Source: Zygnema circumcarinatum
Taxonomy: Eukaryota; Streptophyta; Zygnematophyceae; Zygnematales; Zygnemataceae
Reading direction: 5' to 3'
DNA: 64,000 nucleotides
Assembly: GCA_037447605.1 (NCBI GenBank)
Contig: CM074814.1
Coordinates: 966,543 to 1,030,542, forward strand
The notes beneath the pieces were generated by a model, which saw only the letters and a list, made by a program, of their open reading frames with translations, had not been told where the DNA came from and searched no databases. Within the stretch, counting starts at the first letter, position 1; the number at the start of each line of letters is the position of its first letter. Shown here piece after piece: positions 25,387 to 37,400 of this stretch. Position numbers and translations under genes: made by a program.

Positions 25387-25978
25387 TTACAAACCTGCTC
25401 TTGGCAGGTTCTGTGCATCAACCAGCAAGTCGGCATACTCCGGGTGACGTGGAAGGAAGGTATCCTGCAGACAACGAAAGTCGCAATAGATTTGAGCACC
25501 AGTCGACTGGCCACCAATCAGAACAGTTTCAATGTCAATGCTATGCCTAAATTGCTAAATATTCTAGCATTCAGTGTTAGCAACGTTTGAACCCCTTACA
25601 GAGAAAAAAAAAAACCTGAGTAATATGTAACCAAATGAAGTTAAGGCGGCAAGTGTTGTGCTACCAAGTGGAGATTGGATGAGAAAGAAACCACAGGGTC
25701 CAAGGAGAGAACAAGCGGATTAAGAAGCTCACAGAAACGTAGCTGCAAGAAGGCACCACTCTCAGGCCCTTCTCCCGAGCGTGTTCCATTGCGGCCCTGC
25801 AAAGCTGCCCTGCTACTCCTCCTCCGCGCTTAGTAGGAGGCACATAGGTGTGCCAGAGGTCAATAGAGGGCGCGCCCGCGGAGGTAAGGCGGTACTGCAA
25901 GTAGGCAACGCCGTCTGCCGTGGCGAAGCGCTCCTGCTGCGGCACGTGCAGGACGAGCCCTGCAGCGGAGGCCGCCAT
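25387..25978 (-). CDS. Small GNAT-type N-acetyltransferase-like protein
   Basis: Two exons (25978-25733 and 25464-25387) encode 107 residues. The first exon gives MAASAAGLVLHVPQQERFAT, a YLQYRL strand and then SIDLWHTYVPPTKRGGGVAG followed by QLCRAAMEHAREKGLRVVPSCSYV. This is the acetyl-CoA binding R/Q-x-x-G-x-G/A-like turn and the following helix of the short GNAT subfamily (Yjdj type, Pfam GNAT_acetyltransf_3-like). The second exon begins DTFLPRHPEY, matching the family's C-terminal (Y)VSDTFxPRNP motif. An in-frame upstream ATG at 26074 exists, but the extra residues run into GTATCG repeat-like sequence, so the inner ATG was chosen. Substrate unknown. It is divergently placed from the TMEM245-like gene. 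Confidence 0.85.
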
Positions 25979-26630
25979 GGCTGCCAAGGCGAGCCGGAGG
26001 AAGGACCTGCCCAACCAAATGTGGGCCCCGATACGGCGCTCAAACCGAAAACATATCGCATCCCGGTATACCATACCCAGATATATCGTACGAATATCGA
26101 AAAAAATTCATATCGTATCGTATTTGTTTTCGATACATATCAGATTCTATGTAGATGAATTTGGCTACCGTTATTAAATTAAAGTTAATCCATGAGGAAG
26201 CGCGATTCTATGCGAACAGTATTTGAAAGAATACCGAAAATTCGCGTCGAATTTGAGCATGGAGACGCGGCGAGTGATGCCAGACGGGGGCTGTTTCCAC
26301 TGCAACGACGAACCGGCGCGGGTATTCACACTGCGCCGACACCGTCAGCGTCCCTGTTCGCCGGAGCAGTGGGCCCGGCACGTGCCATGGCAGAGGGAGC
26401 TGCAGGCGGGGAGGTCTCCTCCATGGCGGCCGCCCTCCTGTAGGCGCTCCTCTCGCCAAACCTCTCCGGGCAGCTACGCGTCAGGCCGTAGTCCGCTCAA
26501 GCTCTTGAAGTTGCCAGTTCCAGACGGCCTCGTCTTTTTACAAGCCGTCTGTTTCGGGGAGCAGGTACTTGTGATATTTTTCGAAGTTGCTAGAGCTTAG
26601 GTATTTTTCTCTCCATTGTGGAGAATATCA
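25979..26630. other. Head-to-head spacer of the GNAT and TMEM245-like genes
   Basis: It contains a GTATCG-rich patch (26040-26130) resembling one at 10610-10760. It also holds an upstream open frame (26259-26600, METRRVMPDG start) ending about 30 bases before the TMEM245-like ATG. The frame shows a CFHC motif but no family match that I recognise; it may be a leader open frame or chance. Confidence 0.45.
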
Positions 26631-29494
26631 ATGGCTTCCAAGTCTGATCAGGATCTCCCCTCGTGGGAGAGCATGTTCCGCGCTCTCAAGAATCCAAAGC
26701 TTTCAGCTGAAGGCGAAGGCTCGTTCGATCCTGCTGCTTCTTCTTCGGGTCGTAGCCGCGTCTCGGCGTCAGTAGCAAGTTCCAACTGGCAGCTGGCAAT
26801 GTATATCGCTTTGGCGCATGCAGGTGAGAGAATGCAGCACTTTAAGTTTTTTTTTGTGTTTGGAGTGGAGTGGGTGGTTCGTTTTCTGGGCTCGTCGGAA
26901 CCATGTTTCCTTCCATTTCATTGATTGGCTCACCTAAGGTAGAACGCATGCATACGGTTGAAGAGGAGAGGCTGTCTTCCAGTAGCTTCAAAATCTCGCA
27001 CAAATTCTTATTTGAATGTTGCAATGTAGACTTACAGAAGGAAATCCTCTACATTATTTCAGTGTAGTGGTTTCATTGAGAGGCCTTGGCTTGCTCTATG
27101 ATTGTGTGAAAAAAGTTTGCGTGGGTAGCCCCGTAGAGAAGTTTGAATTTGTGGGAAATGCATGCATGTATGTTAAAGTCAAGGGTGTGTCCTAGACTTG
27201 TCCAAAATATACGTCTGAAAATGCAGAAGCATACCAAGTTGAATCCATGGCGCTCTCCTCTTCTGTGATCTGCAGACCCTCCTTACAAGTGAAACTTTCT
27301 GCCAACAGGTCTTCTCTGCACTGGCGCCATGCTTGTGGGCCTCTTTATCCTCCTCAAGGACTTCTGGGAGACAATCTTTTGGGCTATCCTCTGCTCCATC
27401 CCTCTGCGCAAAGTCCAGGACTCCCTGGTCACCTTCTGGGAGCCCCCTCTGAAGGCCGGCCTTGTGTCCACGCTGCTCTCTCCTCTCCGCGCAGTGCTCG
27501 ATGCTGTCGCGGGCACCTTGTACGATATAAGGGTGCTGCTGCTGAGCTTGGTGGGGATGAAGTTTGTGCGCCGGAGCCAGTCGGGCTTCGGCCGCTTGTC
27601 TCAATGGCTGATCACCTTTGCCGTCCTCAACGTGGCAAGAAGCACCCTAGGTCTTGCTGAGTCCCTCCTTGCTGCACCTCTCTTTACTGCGCTGTACCGG
27701 CAGCTGAGAGGTGAGCCGTCTGCGTCAGTGCCACCTTTGGACTCGGACATTCAGAAGCGTGCGGAGGGCGGTGGGAGGGAGACTCCCACCTTGGGAAAGA
27801 GCAAGAAGGAGGGCAAGGGAATCATTGGCCTTCTGTTTGCGCCATACCGAGCACTGGAGCATCGAATTTGCAGTTCTCTACTCGGCAGTCTGAGGACGGT
27901 GCTGGCACTCTCCATCATTCTAGGCCTTGTTTTTGGCTCTCTAGTGACCGTTCTATTTTTCATTTACCAGATGGCCATGGAGGGCAAGCATGCCGTGGTG
28001 GAACTGGATCATCACATGCGATCAAGGTATAACCCATCATTGCTTCCCTTCCTCATGGCCGAAACCAAACCAATATTCGACTTGCTTTGCATTCGTATCG
28101 ACATGTGTTAGCTCTTGGATTTCAATTCACATTCTAAATGTCTGTGTATGTGGGTCAGCAACTACTTGGAGCGAATCGGGGTCAACGAATGGCTTCGGCA
28201 GAATAATGTTTCCGGGATGATCGACACCTATTCAGCGACAGCTTTGCAAACCATTTCCGAGCAGATTGATGTCTATGCAGCCAAGTATGAGATGGTAGAC
28301 ACTGGTGAAGCGGCGAAATCATACTTGAAGAGTCTAAGCCGTGTGGGAAAGCATGGCAACTCCAGCGCGCATGGCCAGGAGTTCGCCTCCCTCATGCAAA
28401 CGCCCCACTTCAGTCCCTTGTATGCGGTTGCAATGAAAGTAAAGGACAAAGCCTTAAAGTACGACTTCAATGGTGCGTTGTTAGAGCTTCAAGAAGGCGC
28501 TTTTGCAACTCTCGATACGTACAACATCAGCCGAGAAGGTGCAAAACTGCAGTTTTCAGCACTTTGCAATGCTACGGCAAAGTATGCGCAGGCTGCCTTC
28601 ACTAGTGGTTCAAGCCTCATGTCGCAGACTGCTTCTTTCTCCGGATCAGTCCTCCTTACAATATCAAATCGAGCGAAAGAGACGATCAAGTTCTTAACGT
28701 CGGCTGCCCTATTTGTATCTCTTCTCTACTATTTGATAACGTCAGAGGCTGGCGGGGTCATGCAACAGCTTCTAGACCTTCTTCCATTTTCAGAGAGAGT
28801 GAAGCATAGATGCGAGACAGTGATCAGCGGTGCAATAAGCGGTGTACTACTCGGCGTTGTGGAGATAGCCGTGTTTGAATCCTTCTTCACATTCTTATTG
28901 CTGTGGTTCTATGACATACATTTCCTGTACCTCTCAACGACTATCGCCTTTCTCAGTGCTACGTTCCCTGTTCTGCCGCCATGGCTGTCCCTAATTCCTG
29001 GTGCTGCTGAGCTGGCTATTGAGGGCAAGTATGTTCAAGCTTTGTCCATGGTACTGGTGCATCAAATCAGCCTGTCCTATTCAACGGAGGAGATAATGAA
29101 GGAGATTCCAGGACACAACCCGTACCTTATAGGCCTTGGTATTGCTGGAGGCACCGCCCTTTTTAACTCCGTCACAATGGTACGGATCCTCTGCCTTGAA
29201 CAGATCGGATGATGAAATAGAAGCGATCTGCATCCCAGGGACATCTGATGGTTTAAGAAATTATTCTTTTTGACAACTTAGTCTGCCTGCCCCACCTCTT
29301 GTTCTGTTTCTTTCCCTACTTCGATTGATACTTGCTCATATGCGTGTCTGAATCTTGGAACCTTCATTAGCGGTGTTTGACTCCTGCTCACTTGTCTCTT
29401 TCAGGGCGCTATTTTTGGTCCATTGGTGGTAACAGTCCTAATTGCACTCCGAAATCTTTATGCGGAATTCCTGTCGTCTATTGTTGTGGATTAG
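26631..29494 (+). CDS. TMEM245 / AI-2E transporter-like multipass membrane protein
   Basis: Four exons: 26631-26823, 27309-28026, 28159-29179, 29405-29494; 673 residues. Start MASKSDQDLPSWESMFRAL. After a short cytosolic N terminus come several membrane helices, for example LLCTGAMLVGLFILLKDFWE, LLGSLRTVLALSIILGLVFG and TSAALFVSLLYYLIT. The C-terminal half holds the AI-2E-family signature region: SGAISGVLLGVVEIAVFESF, FLLLWFYDIHFLYLST, TFPVLPPWLSLIPGAAEL, then LIGLGIAGGTALF and GAIFGPLVVTVLIALRNLY. Plants carry one or two such proteins of unknown transport substrate. The last exon (90 bases) holds the conserved GAIFGPL motif. The gene is tail to tail with the orphan gene, only 190 bases apart. 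Confidence 0.92.
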
Positions 29495-29684
29495 CTACTT
29501 CACCAAATAACCCCTTAACCGACTCAGAGGGGGTATCCATGTATTTATTTTTTGCAATTCATACGCCTAGCAACGTGACCGGAAGAAAGAGACCACTTCA
29601 TCGATTAATTTTGAATTTATAATGCATAGTCGTAGCCACTGGCTACACCTACTTTAGGCCATACGTGTTACCTTCCCGTTTTTC

Positions 29685-31896
29685 TCAGGTGTCCTTCAGC
29701 TTAGCGGATAGATGCAGAATGTCCATATTGAAGTCTCGAAAGGATCGAGCAGCCTCAACCATGAGAGCATGCTGGCAACTGAAGAGCATGTTGAACTCGT
29801 TCATTTGCTTAATGAATGGATCCTGCTTGTGGTCGTCGTTTGACCCATTTGTTGATGTTGGAATTCCATGGACTTCAAGCATTGGCTGGTCCTTCGCACT
29901 TCGATGAGTCACTTGTGATGTCGGCAGCAGTTGTTCCATGCTGAACTCGTTCGCTTGTTTCGTAAATTGATCCTTCTGGTTGTGATCAGCCCACACAGTT
30001 GACAGTGGAGGCTTCGATGTTGGATCTCTGTGGACTTCTGAAATTGGTTGTTTCGGTGTACTTAGAAGAGTTGAATGCGCAGTTGGCTGCAGTAGTTCGA
30101 AAGTTAACCTGGGCTCGTTTCTCCTGACATGAAGATGTTGACCACTATCAGCAAGATTGTATAACTTTGAATATAGAATACTGGAGCATAACAGCCCTGC
30201 GTTCCAAATTCAAGAGCGATAATAACTGAGGATTTGTAGCCTACCCTTGGGCTTGCCGATGCTCCAAGTCAGTGTCGTACAAGTCATTTATTGAAATGAG
30301 GGGCTTCATTTGGTTGGCGTTGAGCTGTGCCACTGGAGAGGGTGCAAACCTCATGCGGAAGCGCTGGATCACAATGGCCGACTGCAAAGGTAGAAGTTCA
30401 CTTCTTTTCGGCAGCGATTCGACAGATTGAAGGTAGACTGCCGAGACGAGACACGAGACATGTATCATTTGATTGTTATTGCGCAAGCAATGGAGGGTGA
30501 GTGCCAGCACGTAATCATCGAAAGCTACTCCACTCACCATAGATTTGCCCGTCCCGAACAATGTTTGAGGCTTCATGGGCAGCTTCATATTGCAGGTCCT
30601 TTAGTCCGATTGGAACTCGCAATCTCTGTGAGAACATTTTCTGATTAGAGCATTTGAGCTTATTCTCATGAACTACTAAGCCAGCAGGATCTGATCGCCA
30701 CAAACACAAACCGTTGAAATGCCCCCTTCTGATACTCAACAAACAAGCCCCCCATACCCGTGTACGCATTTTCTCAAGAAAGGTTGCGAAGCGCGGATGT
30801 TGAATGCTTCTTTTACGGTGACATCCTAAGGACAATAAGGAGTGAATCGTTTTGAAATCAAAGGGAAACCTCAACCTGTCAAGGAAGGTATGTAACATGC
30901 AACATGGTCCTGTGGAGATATGCGACTATACCTGCACTTCTAAAGCTTTCTCTCCAGATTGAGACGTTGGCTTTGGCGGATGTGTAGATATGGATAGCTT
31001 GCTGGGTCCCCGGTGAAAGTCATTGCTTGTTTGCGTTGACTCGAGCAATTTTTGGCCTTCTATGACAGAGTTCATTACATCCCTACTTCCATTTTGTTGC
31101 AACTCTGTTGGATGTCGTGCATGCTCAAGAGTTGGCAACAGCGGAGCATCACTGAGAGACAGCCACTTCGCCTTTATTAGCAGGGTCTGCTCGCACCAAA
31201 TCGACTCAAATGGAAAGAATCAATGGAATGCCCCATCCGATGATAAGTGACAAGGACCAATGCGGAGCTCACCATGGCACGACTTTGTCTTCGGCTTCAG
31301 CAGATTCTTGATCTAGACTCAGTTTAAAAACTGCAGAGCCGTCGGCTGCCGTGGCCAGCGGAGGTGCAAATTTTCTGCTCTTGCTACCAATGCCATTGCG
31401 ATGGCAACGAGGAACGTCCTGTGAATAAATTGCGGAGATCCAGCTCAAATATAAGGGAAGCCAGCCTGGTAGATCCCAGCAAGCTTACAGTGTTTTCCTC
31501 GTTTTAATACCATGCGTGTGCATATTCAAGAGCACTGCAATTGACATAACAGGAGAGAAAAATGACTCGCTCTCAGGTCAGATTTCACTGGACACTCTTC
31601 ACATACCTGCACGGTCCGCTGCATGATTTGTTCAGCATCATGGAGAGACCTGCAAAAACTATTTTCATAAAACGATAAAGCCTTCAAGAAGAAAACAGAA
31701 TGAAGAGATGCAGAAAGAGCCGTGAAAAACACACTAGGATGGAAATTCTGCACGAAATTCGATATTGATTGAACCACCGGTTGCATTTTCACGATGCGGA
31801 GAAATTTTATAAAGGAATCATTCTGACATACTTCCTGCGTTTCGACTTCTTCGAGGGGTCCTGACTTGAAGGTCCTGCTTCTTGTTGCATTGTCAT
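29685..31896 (-). CDS. Unrecognised 397-residue protein with duplicated C-terminal module
   Basis: I do not recognise this gene. A chain of seven exons is consistent in phase and splice signals: 31896-31832, 31649-31607, 31418-31273, 31151-30932, 30625-30538, 30437-30245, 30123-29685. It starts ATG ACA ATG CAA (MTMQQEAGPSSQDPSKKSKR, a basic, possibly nuclear signal). The middle contains a helical segment (LRVPIGLKDLQYEAAHEASN) and IVIQRFRMRFAPSPVAQLN. The C-terminal exon carries two tandem copies of a module of 50-54 residues (about 261-314 and 315-364). They share QP..EVH..PTS, then DH.Q.D.F.KQ.NEF.M. The end (FNMDILHLSAKLKDT) looks amphipathic. No membrane segments. The gene is tail to tail with the TMEM245-like gene. 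It could be a plant-specific nuclear or meiotic factor, but this is only a guess from composition. Confidence 0.72.
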
Positions 31897-32225
31897 GAAT
31901 GAGAGGGGATGCAAGCCAGTTTTTCCTTGCACGAGCACCTGCCTCATCCAAGCATCGGCACCAGCAGCACCAATTCGACCAATTTATTTATGAAAATACG
32001 AATGAAGGCAAATTTATATAAGCACTGTCTTCCAAAAAAATCCAGTCCATTCCCCTCCCCGTGTCCGCCATGGAGCCAGCTCTCCCTGCTGCAGGAGCCA
32101 CCCTCCCTCCCTCCCTCCCTCCCTCCCTCTTGAGGCGAGCAGGCCTCCCGCCAAACTGCACATTCAAATTTTCTACCTTGCAAACCGTACAGCGTATTCC
32201 GTACAGTACCCTCAACAACGTACGA

Positions 32226-32234
32226 TTCGCACAT
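32226..32234. repeat. Left target-site duplication of the foldback element
   Basis: TTCGCACAT directly abuts the left inverted-repeat end and is repeated exactly at 32696-32704. Confidence 0.9.
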
Positions 32235-32695
32235 GGGTAACTCTACTGCACCCCCGCGTTTTGTCTTTCGCACCCCCCTTTTGAAAATTTTGCCTGCCCG
32301 TTTTGGTTCCCCCCCAGTTTTGAATATTTCGGGAAAAATCTTTTTCCCGCCCCTCCCGTCCCCTCCGCTCCCGCCCCTCCCCTCCCCTCCCCTCCCCTCC
32401 CCGCCGCTCCCCTCCCTTGGATGGGAGGGCCGGGGTGGACAGGGCAAGGGAGGGGAGCGGAGGGGAGGGGAGGGGAGGGGAAGGGAGGGGAGGGGAAGGG
32501 AGCGGGCGGGAGGGGAGGGCCGGGGTGGACAGGGCAAGGGAGGGGAGGGGAGGGGGGGGAGCGAAGGGGATGGGAGGGGCGGGAAAAAGATTTTTTCCCG
32601 AAATATTCAAAACTGGGGGGGAACCAAAACGGGCAGGCAAAATTTTCAAAAGGGGGGTGCGAAAGACAAAACGCGGGGGTGCAGTAGAGTTACCC
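32235..32695. mobile_element. Foldback / Mutator-like MITE with 9-bp target-site duplication
   Basis: The element begins GGGTAACTCTACTGCACCCC and ends with the exact reverse complement. The arms stay complementary for about 110 bases (through the TTTTCGC...AAAATTTTGCCTGCC and TTGAATATTTCGGGAAAAA blocks) and then imperfectly into a GC-rich core of (GGGGA)n/(CCCCT)n. The core contains a direct repeat, GGGCCGGGGTGGACAGGGCA, at about 32427 and 32518. Flanking it is a perfect 9-base duplication TTCGCACAT (32226-32234 and 32696-32704). Long terminal inverted repeats plus a 9-bp duplication are the hallmark of Mutator-like elements. It has no coding capacity, so it is non-autonomous. Confidence 0.9.
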
Positions 32696-32704
32696 TTCGC
32701 ACAT
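32696..32704. repeat. Right target-site duplication of the foldback element
   Basis: TTCGCACAT directly abuts the right inverted-repeat end, identical to 32226-32234. Confidence 0.9.
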
Positions 32705-34472
32705 TTCCTTCCGTAAGACTGTAACTACCGTACAAAATCTGTACGGTGGGTGGATGTCGCCACAGTACCCCCCTAATATTTTCGACCCTAGTACTTGCGT
32801 TACCCAAGGCATTCGCCCTGATTTTGAGGAAACCACTTTTCATACGGTAAGTCTGTGTTAATGAATTAGGGGTGTTAACCTAACCTGACCTATTTTTCAA
32901 TACAAAACCTGTTAATCGAAACAAATTTCGAGCATGGGTCACGCTATTCAGTTGTACGGCAAACACGAATAACATCTCCAAATCGTACGGTATATGTACA
33001 GCACCAATAGGAGCTCGTGTAGATAAATGTACGGCACCAATAGAAGCTCGCGACAGTGCCCGCCGGGCGGCAACCGTACAGAGAAAAACATAACATAACT
33101 CTAACATAATACAGCCCGCCTATTGTTACCACGGACTTCCATATATTTTCAAATTCCAAGATTTTCTTCCAATATTTGCCGAAACCATGGCGAAAATATT
33201 AGGGCTGTACTGTATTACGCTACTGATGTAGCGCCGTCATATACCGTACACGTGCCGTATAATTTTGGCACCGCATTGCCGTACATGTACAGTACGGACG
33301 GATAAATTTCTGGAAACGAGGGGTGATCCCGCGGGCCCGAAACTTGCGGCCCAGCGCGGTCCGGGCTGGGGGGCCGCTGTACGGACGCTTGGGAGGCAAA
33401 ATATTTCGGGCTGCCCGGACGGGGCCGGGTGTGGTCCGAGGCCGACACGTGGCCCTGCGGGTAGCCGAAACAAACCGAGGGCTCAACGGGCAGAAGACGG
33501 AGGACTCGGGTTCATACTGCGCAAAATTTTCTGACCGACCGGAAAATGGAAATTTTGGAACGGTCAGCGAGGAGAGTGTCAGACTTAAAAACAAAATTGG
33601 ACGATTTTTTTTCATTCAATAGGACTACAGGGTTTTCAGAAACGCACTCTTTTTGGACCTCGATTCATTTGTGTGGAATACTCGTTTCGGAATCGCTCTA
33701 TTTGCGGAAGCCTGCGTCGACGGGACTTGGCCAGGAGAGTAAAAACGATTCTGATCTTCCCGAAGCAGAAAAAAACGTTCTATATCCTCCCCATTGGGCA
33801 GATTTGAAGGAGAACATATTACAGCGGGGGTCGCCTCTTCCTGTTCAAACCAACTGCCGCCCTTTCCTCCCTCCCCTATCCCCCATCGCCCGCCTCCTGG
33901 AGCTCCGCCATGGCAATGCGGTGAAGGGGAAGCAGGAGGCTGCCGAAGGTGGAGGCCATGGCCGACGCAGGACAGTGCTCTCTCTCTCTGGGGAAAACAC
34001 TTGGCGCCTCTCATGGCGTTGCACACCAGCGGGCAGCGCGGGTGCGCTTTACTGCAGGACGAGCACCAGCAGCGCACTGCACGGAGGCTGCTGCAGTGCC
34101 TCCCTCCTTCTGTCTGCACGCTGACAACACGTGTGCCAAGAGGCAAGAGCCGGGCCTCAGACTTGGAATAATGGCTCTGCATTGGCTCTCTTTATGGAGG
34201 TTCGAGAGAATAGGAGAAGAAACCGGAGTGAAGCTTGGCTTTCTGCTGCATGAATCCCTATTATGAAAATCTTGTGAATTCTTCTTCTCGCGTTTGCGTG
34301 GCCTTCCGTGTGGCGACGGTGCAGCTATAGTAGCCCTAGGTTAGTGTTTAGGTTCAACAGGCATTGTTTTTGAACCTGATCCTCACGGTTTGCTCGCATT
34401 CTGATATTCATTTTTTGGTGACGCAGTGGTGGTGGAAGCACTACGTGCAGTGTTTCGCGCTACAGAGGTGTG

Positions 34473-37400
34473 ATGAGACGACCGGTAGCGGCTAACGCAG
34501 GTGGCGAGGGCGTTGCTGCAAATAACTTAGCCGATGATTCTGTCAAAGGTCGCACGTTTCCTAAGTTTGTGGCAATTCGACAGCCGTTTTTGAATGGCCA
34601 CGTGAGCTTTAGCGGTGGCCCTGGAAACACGGACTCAACTTATTCTATGAATGGTGCAGCTTCTGGAGTAGTTAATGGTGAAGACAGCGGAAGTGTCGAC
34701 ATAGCAGAGCAGGACAAAGACGTTAATGGGGTGGCAGTTTCGGAGACAGAGTCGCCTAGTTACCATCATTTGTTGCAAAGTTGGCCAAATGGCCGGGCTG
34801 TGTTGAAACCTGAATCTGGAGATGGAGGTGATGCCGACAGGTCTGAAGGCTCTGCAGGTCATGGGGACAGCACCTATTTGGAACCTGGCAGCTCAGATAG
34901 GCAACAAGGGGTGAACATTGCTTCCTCAAGTGGATTTGGAAGCGATTTTGGCGTGCGACGAGGTCTGAGAGGAGCAAAATCTCAAAAAGATGCCCAGTTT
35001 GTTGCACGGCTTCTTGAGTTTTTGAGGGCTTCTGGTATTCCACCTGACCCAGTACCGACAGCCAGAAAGCTTGAGAAGATTGGCAGGTGATGCATCTACC
35101 TGGGAAGTTACCTCAGTCACCGCAGTTTCCTTCATTGCTCGTTGTTTAGAAGTATGTTAGGTCAATCACTCTGGCAGGAGTCTTCCACACTCTCTTTCTT
35201 CGTCTGATTGAAGAGGTAGGAGCGGTTGGTCATTATCCACTGTTTAATCGACATAACCACAGACCGCATTACTTTTTGTGAGCTGAGAAAGTCTATTTTT
35301 CAGTCATTTATGCGCGGAGAGAGAGATGGAGATCTCGATACTCATTTCACTATGGCTGCCTCGAAACACTGACTCATTACAGACTCACCTGTCGCTGCCT
35401 CCTTTCAAAGTAAAAAAATTCTGACTCCGTCACTGTGCAATTTGCTTGTTGATGGTGAGCAGGAAGGATCTAGCAGATGGAGTCCGTACACGAGGAATAA
35501 GAATGGTTCGCCAGCTGCTATTGAAAGCTACTAGAGCTGACACCCCAACTTCTAGTGATGTCCGGGCACAGAGCTCCGATACACATAGCGATAGAGCTCC
35601 AGCTTCTAACAAACCTAGTTCCAACGGAGCCGTCTTTAAAAACGATCAGGATGGAATTGGCAGCACAGCTGCATTTCTTGAAGAACAAGAGAAGCGACGG
35701 CGGCAACTGGAATTGATTCAGCAGAAAGCAGCCCTATTCTTAGAATCAGGGAAGCTACAGATAGGTGAGTTTTCACTTCAATCACATGCACTATCAATAT
35801 TCACACGCCTAGTAAATTTTGCTGGCATTGGAGTCTGGAATCTAAAATTACAGACTTCACATAGGTCAGTGCCAGCAACTTTGGAGACGTGATCTATGAG
35901 CTTGGGTAACAAGAGGGAGACCAGCTTGAGATACAAAGCCCATGCTGTAAAAAATGCTCTACAATGCCACACAGTTTAGCATTATACACTTTCAACTGGG
36001 TTTGAGTCTATTGAAGGAAATTGGATGCAGGGCCGCCTTTGTGACTCTCTGTAGTATCTTCCCTATTCAGACTCATTCTAGAAATGCACTTAGTTACTTG
36101 TTCAATGTCTCCGACTTGTACTCGTCAGGTTGTGGCAAACGACTGCAAAGCACGAAACAAGCAAGTTGAAACTAGCGCGATAAGCCGAGAGTCTAGATAA
36201 GCCATGGAGAGGTATTTTCTAATCAAGAGTTAAGACCAGTTACTGTTAACATTACTTTTTGCAGTTTAAGCACTTCCTCCAGAGATTTCCATAACCATGT
36301 GTGACTGATATCCCGTTCACTAGATTTGTGGCACGCCCCTTTGGTGATTGGAACGTTCTTGAGTTTAGGCTGATGAAACCTAACATGGCTTGGTCTTGCA
36401 ATGGCTGTGAGGTTAAATCCATTGCCTAGTGCAAATCCGTTCAACGTTCTTGCGATTATTGTGAGGTTGAAACTGCCTGGTGCAAATCGACGTTTTATCT
36501 CCTTAAGGCTTATCTGACCAGCTTAAGAGTGGTTATTAGCGGTAGGAACCAGAGGGGGATAGGGTGTCATCTACATTCACACTGACATGATAGAATGTCG
36601 CAGGATGTGCATGGGCCGGATGCTTCAATGACTGGCTCAAGCAAATTGTTGGACGGTGCTCGCAGATGAAAGCGAGTCAAAACTTATGGAGCTTGAGCCG
36701 GCCGACACAGAATCGGTGGAAAGCAAAAGCCCACTGCTCGGAAACTCCTCAAAGGCTTCCGACTTTTGGAGTGTTGGCATTGATGCGCTGGCGAGGCAAA
36801 AGGCCGCTCTTCTTAAGGCCAGCCTCTTGCGGAGGTGTGTGCAAAAGTTTGCCCCTAAAACGACCAAAGAACCCGTCGATGGGTTTCATGTTTTAGAACT
36901 GGTTCTACTTCCATACGATGCACTGCAGGAAGTGGGGTTTGCTGATCGGAGAAGTCTGCTGCATGTTAGAGACATCAATGAAGCGAAGTGGGGTTAACTT
37001 TGATCTGTTTTGCTCATTGTGGTTACAGAACTTCTGGCCTTGATTTGATGTCTCTTAGCGCATCGATCGCTAGCAAAAAGAAAAAAGCAGAGATGATCTC
37101 AGAACTTGCTCGTTCATCAGAGCTGGATCAGGATTCTGAATCAACTGCAACTGTACCAGAGAGAGCGAGCACCAGCCCGGAGGTAGATACATACACTTCA
37201 GAGTCTAAAGTAGAACCAGCTGGAAATTCAGAAACTTCAATCAAAGCAAGCAACATGGATGCACCAGCTACCAACGGTGTCATGGACTTGGGAACAAAGG
37301 CCAATGAAGTCGGTACAGAAGCGAGTAACTCTATGCTAAGGACTGATAAGTCATCGCTTATAGACGGATCAGCAGTGAGGGAAACTGAAGGAGTATCGGC

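Larger units (their letters stand above)
31897..34472. other. Head-to-head spacer of the orphan and PTST-like genes
   Basis: It holds a CCCT tract (32099-32130), the foldback element at 32235-32695 and a dense series of GTACGG/CCGTAC words (32185-33385). A 30-base near-tandem duplication lies at 32995-33055 (TGTAC.GCACCAATAG.AGCTCG). From about 33900 the sequence is GC-rich with a frame (33949-34266) whose Ala/Arg/Ser-rich product could be a 5' exon or transit peptide of the PTST-like gene; I could not join it with confidence. Confidence 0.55.

Noticed and set aside
26259-26600. Upstream frame with a CFHC motif before the TMEM245-like ATG
   Set aside because: No family match and it ends inside the presumed leader; kept only as a remark in the spacer entry.
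30515-30898. 127-residue minus frame with LRFPFDFKTIHSLLSLG as an exon of the orphan gene
   Set aside because: Including it breaks the phase; the chain that skips it (30932 to 30625) joins cleanly and closes the full frame.
32233-32724. Long frames on both strands over the foldback element with near-identical N- and C-terminal pieces
   Set aside because: They mirror each other because the element is an inverted repeat; there is no protein-coding signature.
33546-34266. Overlapping frames upstream of the PTST-like gene as a transit-peptide exon
   Set aside because: No donor could be joined with confidence to the acceptor near 34429, so the exon was not added to the gene.
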